DNA of 64,000 nucleotides from Callipepla californica brunnescens (Eukaryota > Chordata > Aves > Galliformes > Odontophoridae): NCBI GenBank assembly GCA_023055505.1, contig JALIRH010000003.1, forward strand, positions 32,242,842 to 32,306,841. The letters are read 5' to 3'. This document shows positions 22,601-37,600 of the stretch, piece by piece (positions within the stretch are counted from its first letter, which is position 1; every line of letters starts with the position of its first letter). Position numbers and translations under genes: made by a program. A model generated the notes under the pieces. That model did no database searches. It was not told the origin of the DNA and saw nothing but the letters and a program-made list of their open reading frames with translations.

Positions 22601-25600
22601 ATTCCAGCACAGAAAGGCGCTTCGAAAATATATATTTAAGACTCACGTTAACCTCAACTAACACTTTCCTAAACGATGGTATTCTTTGTATTAACTTCAG
22701 AACTCCTACAGAGTAAGAGTTTCACTTCACATCAGATGCATACAAAGAATAAATTCAGTTAACTTTAAAGTGCGAAGACACCAGGAAGTTGAAAACAAGT
22801 ACTGGACAAGAAAAACAGTGGAAAAAGTTAGGTGTACTTGTACCTGTTCAAATCCCATATAATGCAGGTGCCATCTTTGCTGACACTTATCATTATACTA
22901 TATGGCTTGCACACAAACAAGCTTGTTATCTCTGCTGTGTGACCATACAGATGGACTTGTGACTCCATTTCAATCTCTGAAGGCTGAAAAAAAGCAGCAC
23001 GAAACAGGAAATAAGATTAAAATTTTAATGTCTTTTCCAAAAAAGGTAAGGCAAAGTATAAGATCTAACTTAGATTAATACTGTTATTGTTTTATTATGC
23101 CTTATGTTTTATAATGTGGTATGCCAACCAAACCAGTAACGTTCACCTTTTTCATGCAGTTTACTCTAAACACTTTGACAATGCAATGAATTGAAGAGAA
23201 ACTTCAAAAGAAAGCAGGGATGGAGAGGTGACCGTCCCCCTCTGCAAGCTCTTGTGCAGCAAGCTGAACACCAGCTCAACGTTTCTTATTCAAGTTATGT
23301 CATTTGAAACAACTCAGGCTCCTTGAGAAGTGGCTTAGAGCACACAGCCTGCATTTTTGTATAAGGGTACAGGGCATGCATAGCATGTCTACGAAACCCT
23401 TGGAAGTAGCAGTGGACAAGAAACACGCATATAATTTATTTGCAGAAAAATTACGTTGCTGTTGCTGAAAGGGACAGCATAATCTGTAATACTTGAGGAG
23501 TTAATACATTTTCAGTGTTTATGCCTTATTGTCAAGGTAGATCAAAGCAGCACTTTGTTTTCTGACCGCCTTTTAAAGGCTATGAAAAAGAAAGCATCTG
23601 AAATACGACACGGAGATATTGCAGAACTCTGACAACGTGGCTCTTCAGATTCTCATACCAACAACACAAAGGACAACTAGACACGATTCCCACTTTATGC
23701 CTATGCAATCAATCAGGGCAAAATGGTCACGTTTCAAGTACTGTATTTTATACAGCGTTCATCACCGAACAGCTGACAAGATGCATCCAGAACAGATGCC
23801 AGGCAGCACATTTGCATTCCCTGCAGCCCTCACTTGGGTAAGTGACTCAACAGCAGAAGCTATAAAATTGGCACCAAGGTCAATCTGCCTGGGGCATGTA
23901 AAACTGTCAGCACTGGGGAATTCAAAGATGGTCTTGAAGACAACATCTGTGCAGCAATAACAAAGACACTTGTTTCTAAGAAGTGCAGAGAAGAATCGTA
24001 AGCCTGCTATTAGTTTTCTGTAGCAGTGCAGATGGCAAGTATACTGATATATATATTTTATACTGGAACTCAAGTCTCAGTACAAGTTATCTGCAAGCTA
24101 ATTATGGCGAGCAGTAAATGTGCTTGACCTAAGACCCAACTGATTTAAGCTTCCAAGGCTTCAAGATCTCCTTCAACTTTTAAACTCAAAGCTGCTAAGG
24201 AAGACTGAGATGCAGATCACCAAAACTGAAAGAAAGCCAAGGCAGTAATCACAGCGTGTTTGTGCTCTTATCAGCCCGAGCATCTGATGCTTGCCACTGT
24301 TGAAAGTGGCAGGAAACTGGGTAGGCACGGCAGATCTTACCAAAGCTCCCACAGCACAGCCTAATGCAGTGACTCAAGGCAATGGCACAGAATTACGTGT
24401 TTGCCAATACCTGTACTGAGCTAAATTTCACAGATCAGTTTATAGTTTATGGGTAAGCACAGCCGTATCTAATATGACTTTGCTGAAACTATGAAAAGCA
24501 GCAGAAGTTACTGCTGAAGAAATCAGATGAGCTCCAAAACTTGGTCTGAATCAGAAGACGACACCGGGTTCTACTTACGTTTTCTTACCATGCTTATTGC
24601 TACACTGCATAAAGAAGATTTCTGCTAGCATCAACTCAGCACCTGCCACTGACACATTAAGTACATTAATCACATTTCTCACTTCCTTCCACACTGCTTT
24701 TCCCTCTTTGGGAATATACCAAAGTGAAGAGGCTTAGTAGGTAGTAAATATAATGTTTCAATTCATTGCCACTCTGACTGCTACGTTTGAAACGATCTCT
24801 GCTTTGGGGAAAAAAACACCCCGATTTCATTTAAGGCTCTGAAAGGCTTTGTCTTCTTCACAGCTTTATCATGCCAGACAGCCTGAATTCAGAGCTCTGT
24901 GTAAAAGAGTTATCCAGATGATGAGGGCCAGCTAACAGCACTACGTGAACAAAAAAGCGTAAGAACAACACAAATATGCCGAGATAAACCTATTTAATGT
25001 CAAAGATGATCCTTAAATATCAGTTCCGTGCAGCAGAACTTACCGTACTGCTAGTGAATCTGTTCATGTATGCTGTGATGACACCAGATTTGCTACCTGT
25101 GAAAAGCTGACAGCTGTCTGGGACCCAAGCACAACTTGTTACCTTGGAAAGACAAAGTGAAAAATATAAGAACAACTGCTAACTGCTATTGTCACTGTAC
25201 CACAGAACATGGGCACACTGACTTTTATTGGTTCTCCTAAGAAAGGCCATCTAAAATACTTATGCTAAAAAAGAAATTAATGAGTTAAAGACAGATCCTA
25301 TCGTAGATCACACGTACCATTACTTCAGTAACAAAATAAAGAGGAAAATCCTGCATGGCTTAATAGTCACAGCCAAAGAGCAGTGAACTTCTGACTTCCA
25401 GTCTACTGCCACGTTAGTCAGAATCTTCTCAGTAAAACCTCAAACACCACTGAAGCGTAGAGATGACGAAGAATCTGCTAACAGTGTTGTCATCTTTCCA
25501 GAGAAACCAAACTACAGCAGAGTTCTGCTTCTAACACGAGCTCATTTTTTATCTGTTTTCATTGTTCTTAGTCCAGGACTTTGCTTTTATAAATTCACAC

Positions 25601-28600
25601 CAATAAACCATAGGAGGGAAATCTACAAAAATCAAATGCATTTAAAAGGGAACAATGTCTAGTCCAGGAGTACGCTGGGAGCAGGATACACTGGAACAGT
25701 GAGGGTCAGATTCCAAAGAAGAATCAACAGGTTAAAATTAAAATACTGGACAACTGCATGAAGTTATACTCAAATGCTCATCCCATCAGAATAAAATTTG
25801 TTACTTACTATAGGCCTTACAAAAAATGAAATCAAGTATAATTACTGCCACATCAAACCACCACACGATTAAACAGGGAATATTAGATTAAAGACCAAAA
25901 GAGTGATTTTTACCTGATGGAACTGTGAACTCTGTATGAAATTCACTGGGGGTTCACTCTGCTTGCTTTTCAGTCGTAAGATGTTATCGGCATATCCCCA
26001 GCTGAGGATGGCCGACCACTGAATATCAGTGCTGTGCATGCTTCGCACACCTGAAGGAAGGTACGTAAGGTTCTGTGTCAGCTATGAAATCAAAGGGTTC
26101 GCCACTTCGACAAAAAACTTAATACCCATGGTTTTATTACCAACTAGAAAATAGAAAGCAGCGTTCCCAAACAAGATGCTTTAAGCAGTTTTCAGATGCT
26201 GTGTAAACAATTCAGTATTCTCCAAAAACAGTTTGCAACCTGGACAAAGCTTTTTAATGAAGCACTGCATTGATTGGGAGTGGAGAGAAAGAGAAGAGGT
26301 GACTGTGCTTCCCAGACAGGGAAACAATTGCTTGGAACACCTAAAGGAGAAAACTTCCTTTTTTTTTTTTTTAATGACTAAATGTGTGGCTTTCAACGGC
26401 TCATTTATTTATAAAACTTTCACTTACACACATTACAAAGGAGGGGGAGAACGAGAACCTGCTTGTGTATTATCAATAAGAAACCTTCCAAATTAGTCTG
26501 AGAGCAGCTCCAGTTTATTGGAGAATTATAGAAGCACTAGATTTAAAAGTCTTACGGCTCTGTTTTGCATGGTTGTGCATGTAGAGAATAATCACATTCA
26601 TACCTTGCTCCTTGCTATATATCATCAAAAGGCAAAACTTGTGGGACAAACCACATATGGCTTTAGTTGGTAAAGCCTGCAGAGAGCCAAATCTTTCCCC
26701 GTGTGGTTGGCTAAAGCAGACAACAGGATCTGGGGCACTTGGAGAACCAACATATTCTCCCCACTTCAAGCCTTTTATCCATGGCAATGGACTCTAAAAC
26801 ACAAACGAGGTGCAGATTAAAAGGTGTAGAAACTTATCACTTCATTAGAGAAGAGGAAAAATCCTTCATATCCCATTTCCATGAATAACCACATAGCAAG
26901 GACTACTGAGGTACTCTAGAAGTAAACAAAGACGTATGAAGCACTGTAGTATCATCAGCTAAACTATTAGCTTTAAGAGTTGAGATGGCAAGCTGATGGT
27001 TCAGACAGTGCAGTAAAATACTCCAATTTCTTTAAATGCAAACATTTTTAAATGCAAGGATTCAGTTTCTCAACTGGACTCTAGAGAAGACAAACGTCTG
27101 AAGTGAAGACAGTTGACCTTGTGCTGCTGGCAACAAAGAAGGAGGAGACAGAGAGAAGTGCAGTATGCATTTGCCTACTCTAGGTTTACAGTGTGGAAGT
27201 AGACACAATGCCAGTATTCTTCCCTCACGGACTGAAAATCCTCCATTATTCAACTGTAAATATTAGAGGTACAGTAATTATAGCATATGAAAGTTAACTG
27301 AGCCATTTCACAAAACAAAATGACATACTGGGTATATAATTTCTTTGCTGTGCTCTCTGGTATCTCTGAAAGCAAACTGCACCAGTAATCCCATGGCAGC
27401 AGGAAGCTCTCCTTCCATGATGAGCCTGGATCCGGGCCTGCTAACATGTGCTGTATGGAACAGCTGGCGAGGTGTCTGTCCGTATGTCTTTATCATTGTT
27501 TCAAGGGCTCTTCTCTGAACTGGATCCTCAACAGCAGAAACATCCATCCCAAAATAAGTCTACAGAGGGGAAAAAAGCACGGAAGGGCAAGAATGAGCTT
27601 GTCCGATTTATCTCTGGGAAAGATTTCTAAACATACACATACAACTTAGAGTTGTACCCATCAGCTCTTTGGCAAGGACAGAAGTCACCCCACAACACTC
27701 GTGCTGAGAAAGGAGTCACTGAGAACGTTATCATTTTCACCACTTCTTACTGAAGTAACTTCTGCCCTAAGATCTGAAGTAATCCTACATGTATTCTATT
27801 ATTAATTTCAGTCAAAGGTTTTCTTAATACTCCTTTACTCATCTGTCCAAGAACAGAAGGGTTGCTGGTAATAAGCAACATCAAAAAACAGGGAGGAAGA
27901 AGCTCTGCATTTCAGGAAGGTGGAATTCTACTTTTCTTTCTTCAAAATTGACTGTCTCCAACCACGTGCCACACTCTTCTCATCAGTCACACTGACAAAT
28001 GCTTTCACTTTGAAGAAAAATGAATGCATTCACCAAAACCTGCAGCAGAGTTTGCCTAAACTGAAGGCTTCTCTTGACTGACAAGGATGCAGGTACAAAC
28101 ACCAAGCTTGTACACCACTGCAAATAACTAACCAGAAAGTGTCAGCTCTATAATGGATTATCAACTATGCTTATCTCTAGACAAAGAAAACGAACAAATT
28201 CACAGATGATGGGATCTTATCAGTTCTGCACCAAAATTCTTAAAGCATTTTCTTATTCTTCAGCACCTCGTGAGCAAAGGAGCTTCCTCTGTGCTGGCTG
28301 CTTTCCAGGCAAGTCAGTATCTTAGACTGAACCTTTCCCCATTAAGTACAACGAACAAACACAAAGCTTGACAGAAATACTTACTGCGGGATGAAAGACA
28401 TTAATAGCCTGAACAGAGGCCTTGCCTTTTTGTTTATAGCCAAAGACTAAGTCTATCCAGTGACAGATTGTCTGGGAAACATGGTCAGACTCCAAAGCCT
28501 GACGATGGATCAGAATGAACAGACGAGGATCGTTACGAGCCCAAGGTGGAAGATTGACATGGTTAACTCTGTCACCATTTTGACGTACTCCAAAATCAAA

Positions 28601-31600
28601 ACCTAGAAGCAGGGAAGTAAGTGTTCCAACATTTTAGCTTTATCTTTATAGTGATTTATGAAAACTGAACATTAAGCATTGTTGCTAATCAGCAAAGCAG
28701 TACCATTAGCAAATCCCTTCACATAACCAAACGGAGAATCAGATAAATAGGAAATGCTCCTTTGCAGCTCAGAATTTATGAGCTTTTCCTTAAGTCTTAC
28801 ACAGATCCTGTACCATATCCCATATATTCATGCCAGATTTATCCCACACATCTATTGCATAGCATCTTCCCAGTTTTAAACCAGTCCCAACCCCATGGCT
28901 GTTTCAAGTATGCGATTTAGGTGTCCTCTTAGTGTACCTTCTCTGTTAACTAGGAAGTCTGGAAGGTAGAAAAACTCTGGGATTAGCTCCTTAACATCAG
29001 TCATTGACTCGTAAGAAGAGAGGCGCCAGGTTGTGTTGGTAGAGTGAAAAGTTCTGTCTGGAATGTCAAAACTTTGATCTGTAGGAAAACAGAACAGAAT
29101 GTGTTGCATTTATGACAAAAATCAGTTGCACATCTGCAGCTTCAAAAAAGTTAATTGCTCTGTGTTAGAACAATTCTAAACGTTCTCAGCTATCTCAATT
29201 TTTGTGTGTTGAACATGGACCAGAAGTTAAATATAGCCCAGCTTTTTATTCTGAACAGGTACTAAGGTAGAAACAAGTAAGATGTACAATTCTCGGGTCT
29301 GGACTGATAATTTCACAATGGGTCTATTTATTGCATAAGACACCAGATTTAATTTTACTGAACTCAGGTACCTGGAATTGATAAACCACGCTAAGCAAAG
29401 CGACACACAATTACTTTGGGCCGTTAGGCCAAAACCCAAACATGAAAGCTAAGCAAAAGCTACGGGCAATCTTACCTTGATAGGCTAAAAACATTTTAGT
29501 GAAAGGTGGCAGCCGAACTAGGAAATGAAGCACAGTTCCACTGTTAGAATAATGAGATCCATAGTGGTATGGTTGTACAGGGGGCATGGGATCGTCCTCC
29601 CGTGCTCCTTTACGATACTCTTCTTCCAAATACTAGGAAAGCAAAAGGAAAACACATCACAAACTTAGAACTTCAGCACAGACAACTTGCCTTTATTATC
29701 AAGCATAACTGCTGAGATCACATATGCAGCATTTCAATACTTGAGCTCCTCAGAAACTTCAGTTATGTCCAAGACCACCACTTCTCTTGTTCACAGAAGA
29801 ATACCACCTGCTACAATATACAATTTCTCTGAAGTAACTAGTCAGTTTTATCACCTACCCTTCAAAGAGCATCCCAGCAATTGTTCTGAATGTCTGTTCA
29901 AAATAAGCCATCTTTCAAAAGAGAAAGACATCCTATACTATATTTTCAGGCATTTAACTGGACTGTTGATTTGTACCAAACGAACCAGGCAGACTGGTGC
30001 TTTATAGAAACCATGCTAGTACTAGAAAAGTAAAGGACAATCCTATTCTCTGCATTCCAATAACAAAAATAAACACATGCCTAAGACTTCTAGGAATAGC
30101 ACAAACTAAATAATACTTTTAGAAGATGACAATGCAGATGAGAGGGAAGGTCCAGCTGCAATTACTTCCCAGCTTCAATGTTATTTTCTAAAGCCTTTAA
30201 AAATACTCTAAAGAGCAAAAAACCAAGAGCACAACAGTTATAGCACTGTATATTAAAACAGAGCACTTGAGGGAAAACCACTTCTCAGTTACCCAAAAAA
30301 ATTGATTTCAATGAAACTTGTGACTAATCTATTGCTGTCCTATTGACATTATAGGGATCTTTAAGCACATGTTCAGATGTAAGAGAATGCTGATTCAATC
30401 TCCCGTATCACACGGAAAGATGAAATCGATTTATGGTTTCAGTGACAGGAATAACCTCAGATTCCAAATGTCATAAAAGAATCCCAAGAAATTAACATAC
30501 TGGAAATGAGAATTCCATCAACAAAATATCAGATCTGTGTCCCATCACCACCATCCTCCACTCCCCCACCCCACTACATTAAAAAAAAGCCTCAATATAA
30601 AACTTATACACAAGAACGGCATAAAACAAAGTTATCTGAATTACCTTGTATGTATCCACATACCGATCCTCTTTCTCTTTAGACTGCACAGCTATCGGTT
30701 TGATCAGATTTCTGTAACAGAAGCAGGACCAACATCTTCTCATTTTTATTCAGATCTTGATTCGCATCATTCAATAATGCTTTAAGAATAAGGCCTTCAA
30801 TATCACAAGAAGGACAAGCAAAACTTAACGGCTTCTTAAAGAACTCAGAAAATACAATGGCCACTTCCAGGTAATACCAAAAAAGCAAATTCAGATCCAC
30901 AGACAAGCAAATGGACTCAAAGTGCCTCTGTCCAATCAAAAGCATCATTTAAAAGTAAATATTTTGTGCAGCATTAAAATCAGCCTAACAGAATCGCATT
31001 GTAGTGGGACAACTCACATGGATCTACTTATAGTTTAGACAATATGATTTTGTAACCAGACATTTTTAAATTTATTTTTTCTAAGTGGCAGAGAAGTCTT
31101 TAGCCACAAACTTAAACATAGGCTTCATTTAAATACCAGACTATCAATATCACTTTATGACAGTAGATAAGCACAGCCTCTAACAAGCTACAAACATACA
31201 CACCCATAGTGCCAGACATTTCATTAAAATACCCTAGGTGAAATAGCTACCTAGTGTGAAAAGCTCAAGTTACTATGGCCTTATTTCTGAACAGCTGTGC
31301 TCATGTATGTGCACAGTTTAGTGCAGTGAAATTAAACAGCTCTACTGAATAATTAGTTGAAGTATTTGGAAGCAAGCAGTTCCAAACATCTCATATTACC
31401 TATATACAGATGGGTCATTGAGGTCCAGCGTCTCATTGATGTAGTCGGAAAGAATAAAGGGGAATACTGGATACTGCATGAGGTCATTGAAGGAACGGCC
31501 CGCATGTTTGTTTAAATGAGTCAGGTATTCAAAGTTAGTAATCTGTCCCGTGCACCACAGGTGGGTCAAAGCAGTGATGTTTCCATATTCCAAAAGGTTA

Positions 31601-34600
31601 GGCAAATTGTTAGTTAGGATGTTGTGGTAAACGTCGTTACGGACCTAAAAGAAAATGCCAGAGATTTAATCATATCATTTTAAAAGCTTCAAAATAAAAA
31701 GGCTTGGTAAGCTTGTCTCACTCACAGATTTCCAGAGATATGCTGTAATGGATGAATGTCCAGTATTACTTCATGTCTCAGTACAGAGATGCGTTTCACA
31801 CCATGATTTTGGCACACTGTCTATCTAGAAGCCCAGCTGAGCAAAGGCTTTTATGCAGATATTAAGCAGAATTTATCACTAGTCCATGCAACAGCTCACC
31901 TTAAAAACTCATTAATGTATGTTACAAAGATACAGCAAAGTGCTTTGATATATTACACATTAGTGCCACATTACCTTCGTATTATCAAAAGCCAAGAGCA
32001 GAGTTCTGCCATTTGTCAGAAATATTTCCACAGCATTGTCTCTCAGCTGCCACCAACGCTTATGGACTTCTTTAATTTCCTCATAGGTCCAAGAAAATGA
32101 TGCTGGTTCAGTCTCTCCATGAAAACTCTAAGGAAGATGCAATTGAAAAAGTTACCCTAAAATAGCAGGTTTTCCAAACAGGAAAACTACTTTAGTTGGA
32201 GCAATTTATAACCATATAGCACATCTTAAGTGAAACAGTCAATTTTGCTGCGATGCTTTAAGGCACAGTGCTCCATTCATAGAGATTTCCCATATTCCTC
32301 TCTCCCCAAGGCAGGAGGCAGAACATCATGCATATTCCTCACTCCTTTCAGTACCCTACCCTATGCTAAGGCACAAGAAAGCTTTCACTGGCACTTAAAC
32401 TGAAATATTGGACAATGAGAAGAAGTGAGGCCTGGTCATAAATCCTAATTCTGCTGGTTCTGCAAAGGACAAACACAAAATAGCCAGTAGCATCTTAAGC
32501 CACAGGGGCTGTGTGACATTGGATGCACAGAGGAGCTCTGTGTGAGCACTTTAGGACTTTCAACAGTATAACTCATAGCTCAATAAATTCCATTAGAAGG
32601 ATTGAGTCAGTTCCAATTTCCTGAATAAAAAAAGTATTTTCTTGTATAGGATAAGGGAGGGGGGTGATTTAGAACACTCTGTATAAGGAAAAATTCAAGT
32701 AGCAGAGGTGCTGTGAAGTACACCACAACTCATACATCTATGAATTTCTGTACTTCCTAGTGCAGAATTTGCTTCCAGCAAGTTATTTTTCAGGTGCAGG
32801 CCAGTGCAAGCTCAATGCAGTTCTGCTCATGAACTCAGAGTAACAGACAGAAGGGAATAAAAGCTCCCAACATCACTCCCTTGTGGCTTCCTTCCCAGCC
32901 TTAAAGATGGATTTCTGATTCCACAGCTAGCTGCAACAGGAACCCAAACAAATCTCTTTCATGCACCTTGACTTTAGATCTAACTCCAGCACTTCACGTA
33001 ACATCAGCGACAGCAGACAAAAGCCATTCACAACACAGTTCAGAAAAATAAAGACTGGACAACATGATCCAATACTTACAGAATTTTCAATTGTGTCCGA
33101 TGCATTGTCCTCAACGAAATACATGCCACACTTCCCTGCAGGAAAAAGTAGTTGCCAAAATGTACACGATACTACTGTTGGTACACTGCACCTTAATATA
33201 AACACTCAGTGGTTAGGTGTTAAGGAAACTACGAATAGTATCTGAAGAAGCAGTAGTTGATAAACACAGAACATTCCATAACATTTGGAAAGTGTTCCGC
33301 AATGTCAAAAATACCTACAGCCCAAGCAGTCTTCACGCACATACCACAGCTGATCTATGGGGTAGATCCATGAGAAGAAACTACTCAATTATATGCTGTT
33401 CTTCCTAACATATTCACAACAAGGATATCATCAGAACAAACAGCCAACTTTAGACATACTGCAGAATCGTAGACAGGACAGAACATTGATGAGAACTGAA
33501 AATGGTATTTACCTAGCAGCAGTTCACCAGCAGTCTCTCTAGAAGGTGCTACACTGATACATCTTCGATTAACTCTGAAATAATTCAAAAGTTAGTGATG
33601 CTTACTTCTGGCACATTCTTTATCAGCTTAAAGGCTATTGTTGAAAAAGAGTTCTCAACACCACAACTGTAAAGGTTCTAATTCCAAGGAGAGAAAGAAA
33701 TCAGAAAGCAGTGTTCTGGGCGTACATACAAGCACATTTGTATTTAATTTATCATATCTTATGTTCTCTTCAGTCATTTTAGGCAGAATTAGTGTGTGTA
33801 ACAAGCATTAAGTTAATTTATCATGTAGTAACTACATAGTTCCATAACACAATCCTAAAAGCGGGCAGGATGTAAGAACAATTTACTGACGTACGAGAGC
33901 TAGTTGTACTACCTGTACTGGATATAGAAGTAAGAAATTAAATCCCATCAGGCTGCTGTCCCACAGAAGACCCAAACTCACATCACAGCACATGGTATTT
34001 GCTTTCACAGATTTCTGAACCCATGGAGAAAAACTTTTAGAAATTAGAAAACGTACACGGTAGTTCTGATACTCGGCTACTTGACACTACTACATTCTGA
34101 CTTTGTCTCTTACTTCACTCAATTTTCTTAATGCTTGCACAAACAGCAAGGAAGAGTTTTGTTGGCACGAGAGAAGGCAGAAAAGGAAGGCAGATCTTAA
34201 AAAGTTACCTTATGTGTTCACTTGCAGCTTTGTCCTTTACAGTTGAAGAGTGAGAAGAATGTGTTTTATCTTCAAATAGGTAAGATAAGGGAGGTTTTAT
34301 TATTCCTGTTAAAAAAAGAAAAAGCAATAAAGCACTAGCATTCACTGTTACTGAGATCCATTCTTACAATATATTATAATTACCTTCCTGCTTCTGCCTG
34401 TCTGGAAGAAGGTACTTGTTTGGAATAGTTAAATAGCACCTCTGCAAGCGCCGCCTCTCTCTGTTTGGGCCCTCTGTTGGATCCAGCTGCCAAGAAGTTG
34501 GGTAATAGACCGGGTCATACCAGAGCGCTCTGAAAAAAATAAATCAGAAGTTGGTTGTAGTGTGATTCACTCAGGTTTTGTTTAAGTGGGAGAGATGCAG

Positions 34601-37600
34601 TACAGCACTGGGCAGTTTTTTCTGCCAAATAATTAAAAAGGCAATTATGTCATTCACTCTCATGAGCTCCCCCACTGAATCGCTGCTTATGAACAACTAC
34701 TGTAAGACTGCTCTTAAAGTTACTAATTCTGATGAAGACGGCAATACAACGTGTCCAAGTATTTTGAAAACTCAGCTATTGCAAATATTAGCTCAGCAGT
34801 GGCAAAAGTATCATTGTTTAGTTCCATGCCAGAGCTCAACATCTTGCCCTAAGCAGATCAGCAAACAGTAGCTGGATGCTTGTATGAATGATATTAACAG
34901 AAAGTACTTTGTTTTTCCATCACTATAATGCAAGATACTAAAACTTTACCAAGTTCTTCATTTGATTAAGCACGGCAAAATGTTATCTGACAAAAAACCA
35001 CAAGTATCTTAGTAGCAGAAATACTACTTGGCTTAATGCTCTAAGGAAAGAAGTAAATCAGAAGTATTTCATATCACCATCAGATGATTAACATGTGTAA
35101 GTCACTCTAATTTTATGAAATCTACATTTCAGCCATCAAAGGAAGAGGAACCATCAGGCATTAAGTGTCTCTCCCCTCTCCTCTTACCGATCATGTGTGA
35201 GCTGCTGAACAAGCTCCTGCCAATGTCTGCTGGCACTCAGCTCTGCCTTATACATCCCCCTGATGTGCTGGATAACTTTCTTCCTTTCCATTCCTTGTGA
35301 CAGCGATACAGCCTGCGTGATGTCTCCAGCTATTTTGGAAATATCTTTAGATTTCGTATCCAGACGTTGAAAGAGACTGAGGAAGAAAGAACTGTGCTTT
35401 AAAGAGTCAAGTCACACCAAAAAGGGAAGCAAAAACTCTTACAAAATGCAACCAGTGTTGTTAAGTGCAAAAATCCCACACATCTATAATAATCACTTGG
35501 GTAAGTGTGATGGAACGTGCTAAGCACACAGCATTCACAGGGAGTTTGTGTAGTTCTTTTAAGAAAGCACTTACTTTTGTCGATTATTTGCCATCGTTTT
35601 CTCCCAGGCAGCTTTGTTCACACCTTCTTCCGTCTCATACTTCTTCTGATCCTGAACAGAAATTTTGTTATTTCCTCCCATCTCAGAAACAATTAAGCAG
35701 AGGCTAAAGGATGTTCCAGTTTAAAAGGAAGACTGTTGAAACTGTTGACCTTTCCAGCATTTAAATGAACATCTTCATTTCAATTACTGTCACTGTAATA
35801 CAATTAGATGTTTTTTGGTTTTTTTTTTTTGCAAAGAGCCATACAAATCCACTTGTTCCAGACCATTAGATACTAGTAGCTTACTGCAAGCTCACTCTTT
35901 GCTTTAAGTAATGTACTTAACCAAGGAGCAGTAACACATGAGATTGCTGCCAAGTGTTGAGCATGTGTGAGAAATATTCAGAACTCAAGGAGAATCCCAA
36001 CAAAAAAATAAGCCATGCTCAAAGCAAACCAAACTCTCTTCATTAGAGATCCCTCCCCATACAATATGCAGTGGTTTTAAGCACATCTACTTCAGAAGGC
36101 TCTTCATTCACAAACCTCTTTCAAAGCTTTTATTACATCCGGTTTTGGACTTGGGCTCAGAGGAATACATTTATAGCCACAACATTTTAACGTATTCGCA
36201 AAGTCTCCTGCTGCTGTTTGTTCCTCTTTGGTCATTTCATCAGTGTGGTTGCACATTAACTCATACAGATATAGTACTAATTTAGGTCCATGCTAGAAGA
36301 CAAAAAGAAGAAAGGCAGGAAGAGGTATGATCATTCTCAATTCTAAAACACATACAGCACTGAACTTGATTCTTCCTACCTTATTTTCCCTATCCCAGCC
36401 AGCCAGACTTCTACTTTTTCAGTGATTTACAGAAAATGGCTGCTTTGATGACCAAAGACAAACTAAGAGGACTAGAAACATGCTGAATGGAGTCCTCTAC
36501 ATTTTTGAGCTTTTACCAGCAACTCAGATCTTTTTAAATGGCTTATGGGAAAGTCAGTATTCTTCTGCAAATGCTCGGATCCTCCAGGTACATTGGTTAT
36601 ACTTCAAGTACGTATCAAGAGCTCCTAATCTTACCTCGCTCTTGATTAACAAATTAGAGCTAACAAATAATGAAGTTAAGCAGACTCAGGCAATAAATGC
36701 TTTCACATGATGTTCCCAGAGAAGTTGCTGCTAGCATATCAGCTCTTTCCCTACTGTACAGTTGATCAGAAATAAACTTAAGTTCCATAGGTTCATCCAA
36801 TAAGTACTTCCTCTCCTCAGTGTATGATGTATTGATATTATTTAATTCTTGCAGAAGATCCCAAACAACAATGTTCCTACTCAGTAGCAGGTCATGACTA
36901 AGAAACGCCTGCTCACAAGCTTGCAGTGCACAAACTGACATATATTATGATAAAAGAAAAAAGTGTTGCTTTTTTCCCTTTCTTTTCAATCTCAGAAATG
37001 GAAGAAAAGCCATTCAGGTATTTAAGAACTCAGAACACACAATTTCACTTAAAGAATTAAGACTAAATAAGGAAAAATAGAGTACTGCTTCAACTGATGA
37101 CTGACTTACTCAAAATATTGTGGCAATCAGTTCTAACAAGTTTCAAGAAGCCTGCAGAAAATCCAGGGCAAGCAAAATGCCTTCATTTATCTCCTTCAAA
37201 CATCTTCCAGTTCCTCCTGTTAAAGCTAGTAGTACCTTTTGCTTTTATACTACACGGAAGATGTGTTAAATAGTCAAGGCAATCAGAAGGAATCCCATCT
37301 TTGCCCATTACAAAGCTACCTACCCTCAGGAGAACACAGTAATTGTGGGTGTCAGTGCACGCTAAAACTGCAGCGAACAATTTCGGCCACCAACCCCACC
37401 CTCATTAATTGTATAATTTAAGTCAGAAATTTGAATCCAAGTTCTACAGACTTCTCTAATACCCTAAAGCTTACCTGCAAAGTTGGGCTAAGGCAGTCAC
37501 ACAGAATCTCCTGATGGTTCACTTCACGGATCATCTCCAAAGCCTGCCTTCTTTCTTGCAGTGGCCTTGCTGGAGACAAGATGTGCACAAGAAGTCTTCC

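Larger units (their letters stand above)
19644..30644 (-). other. LYST introns among the WD40 and BEACH exons
   Basis: Thirteen introns, mostly 0.4-1.5 kb. The longest are 22984-25043 (about 2.1 kb) and 19644-20939 (1.3 kb). AT-rich, single-copy in appearance; I see no repeat family, RNA gene or nested gene. Confidence 0.7.
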
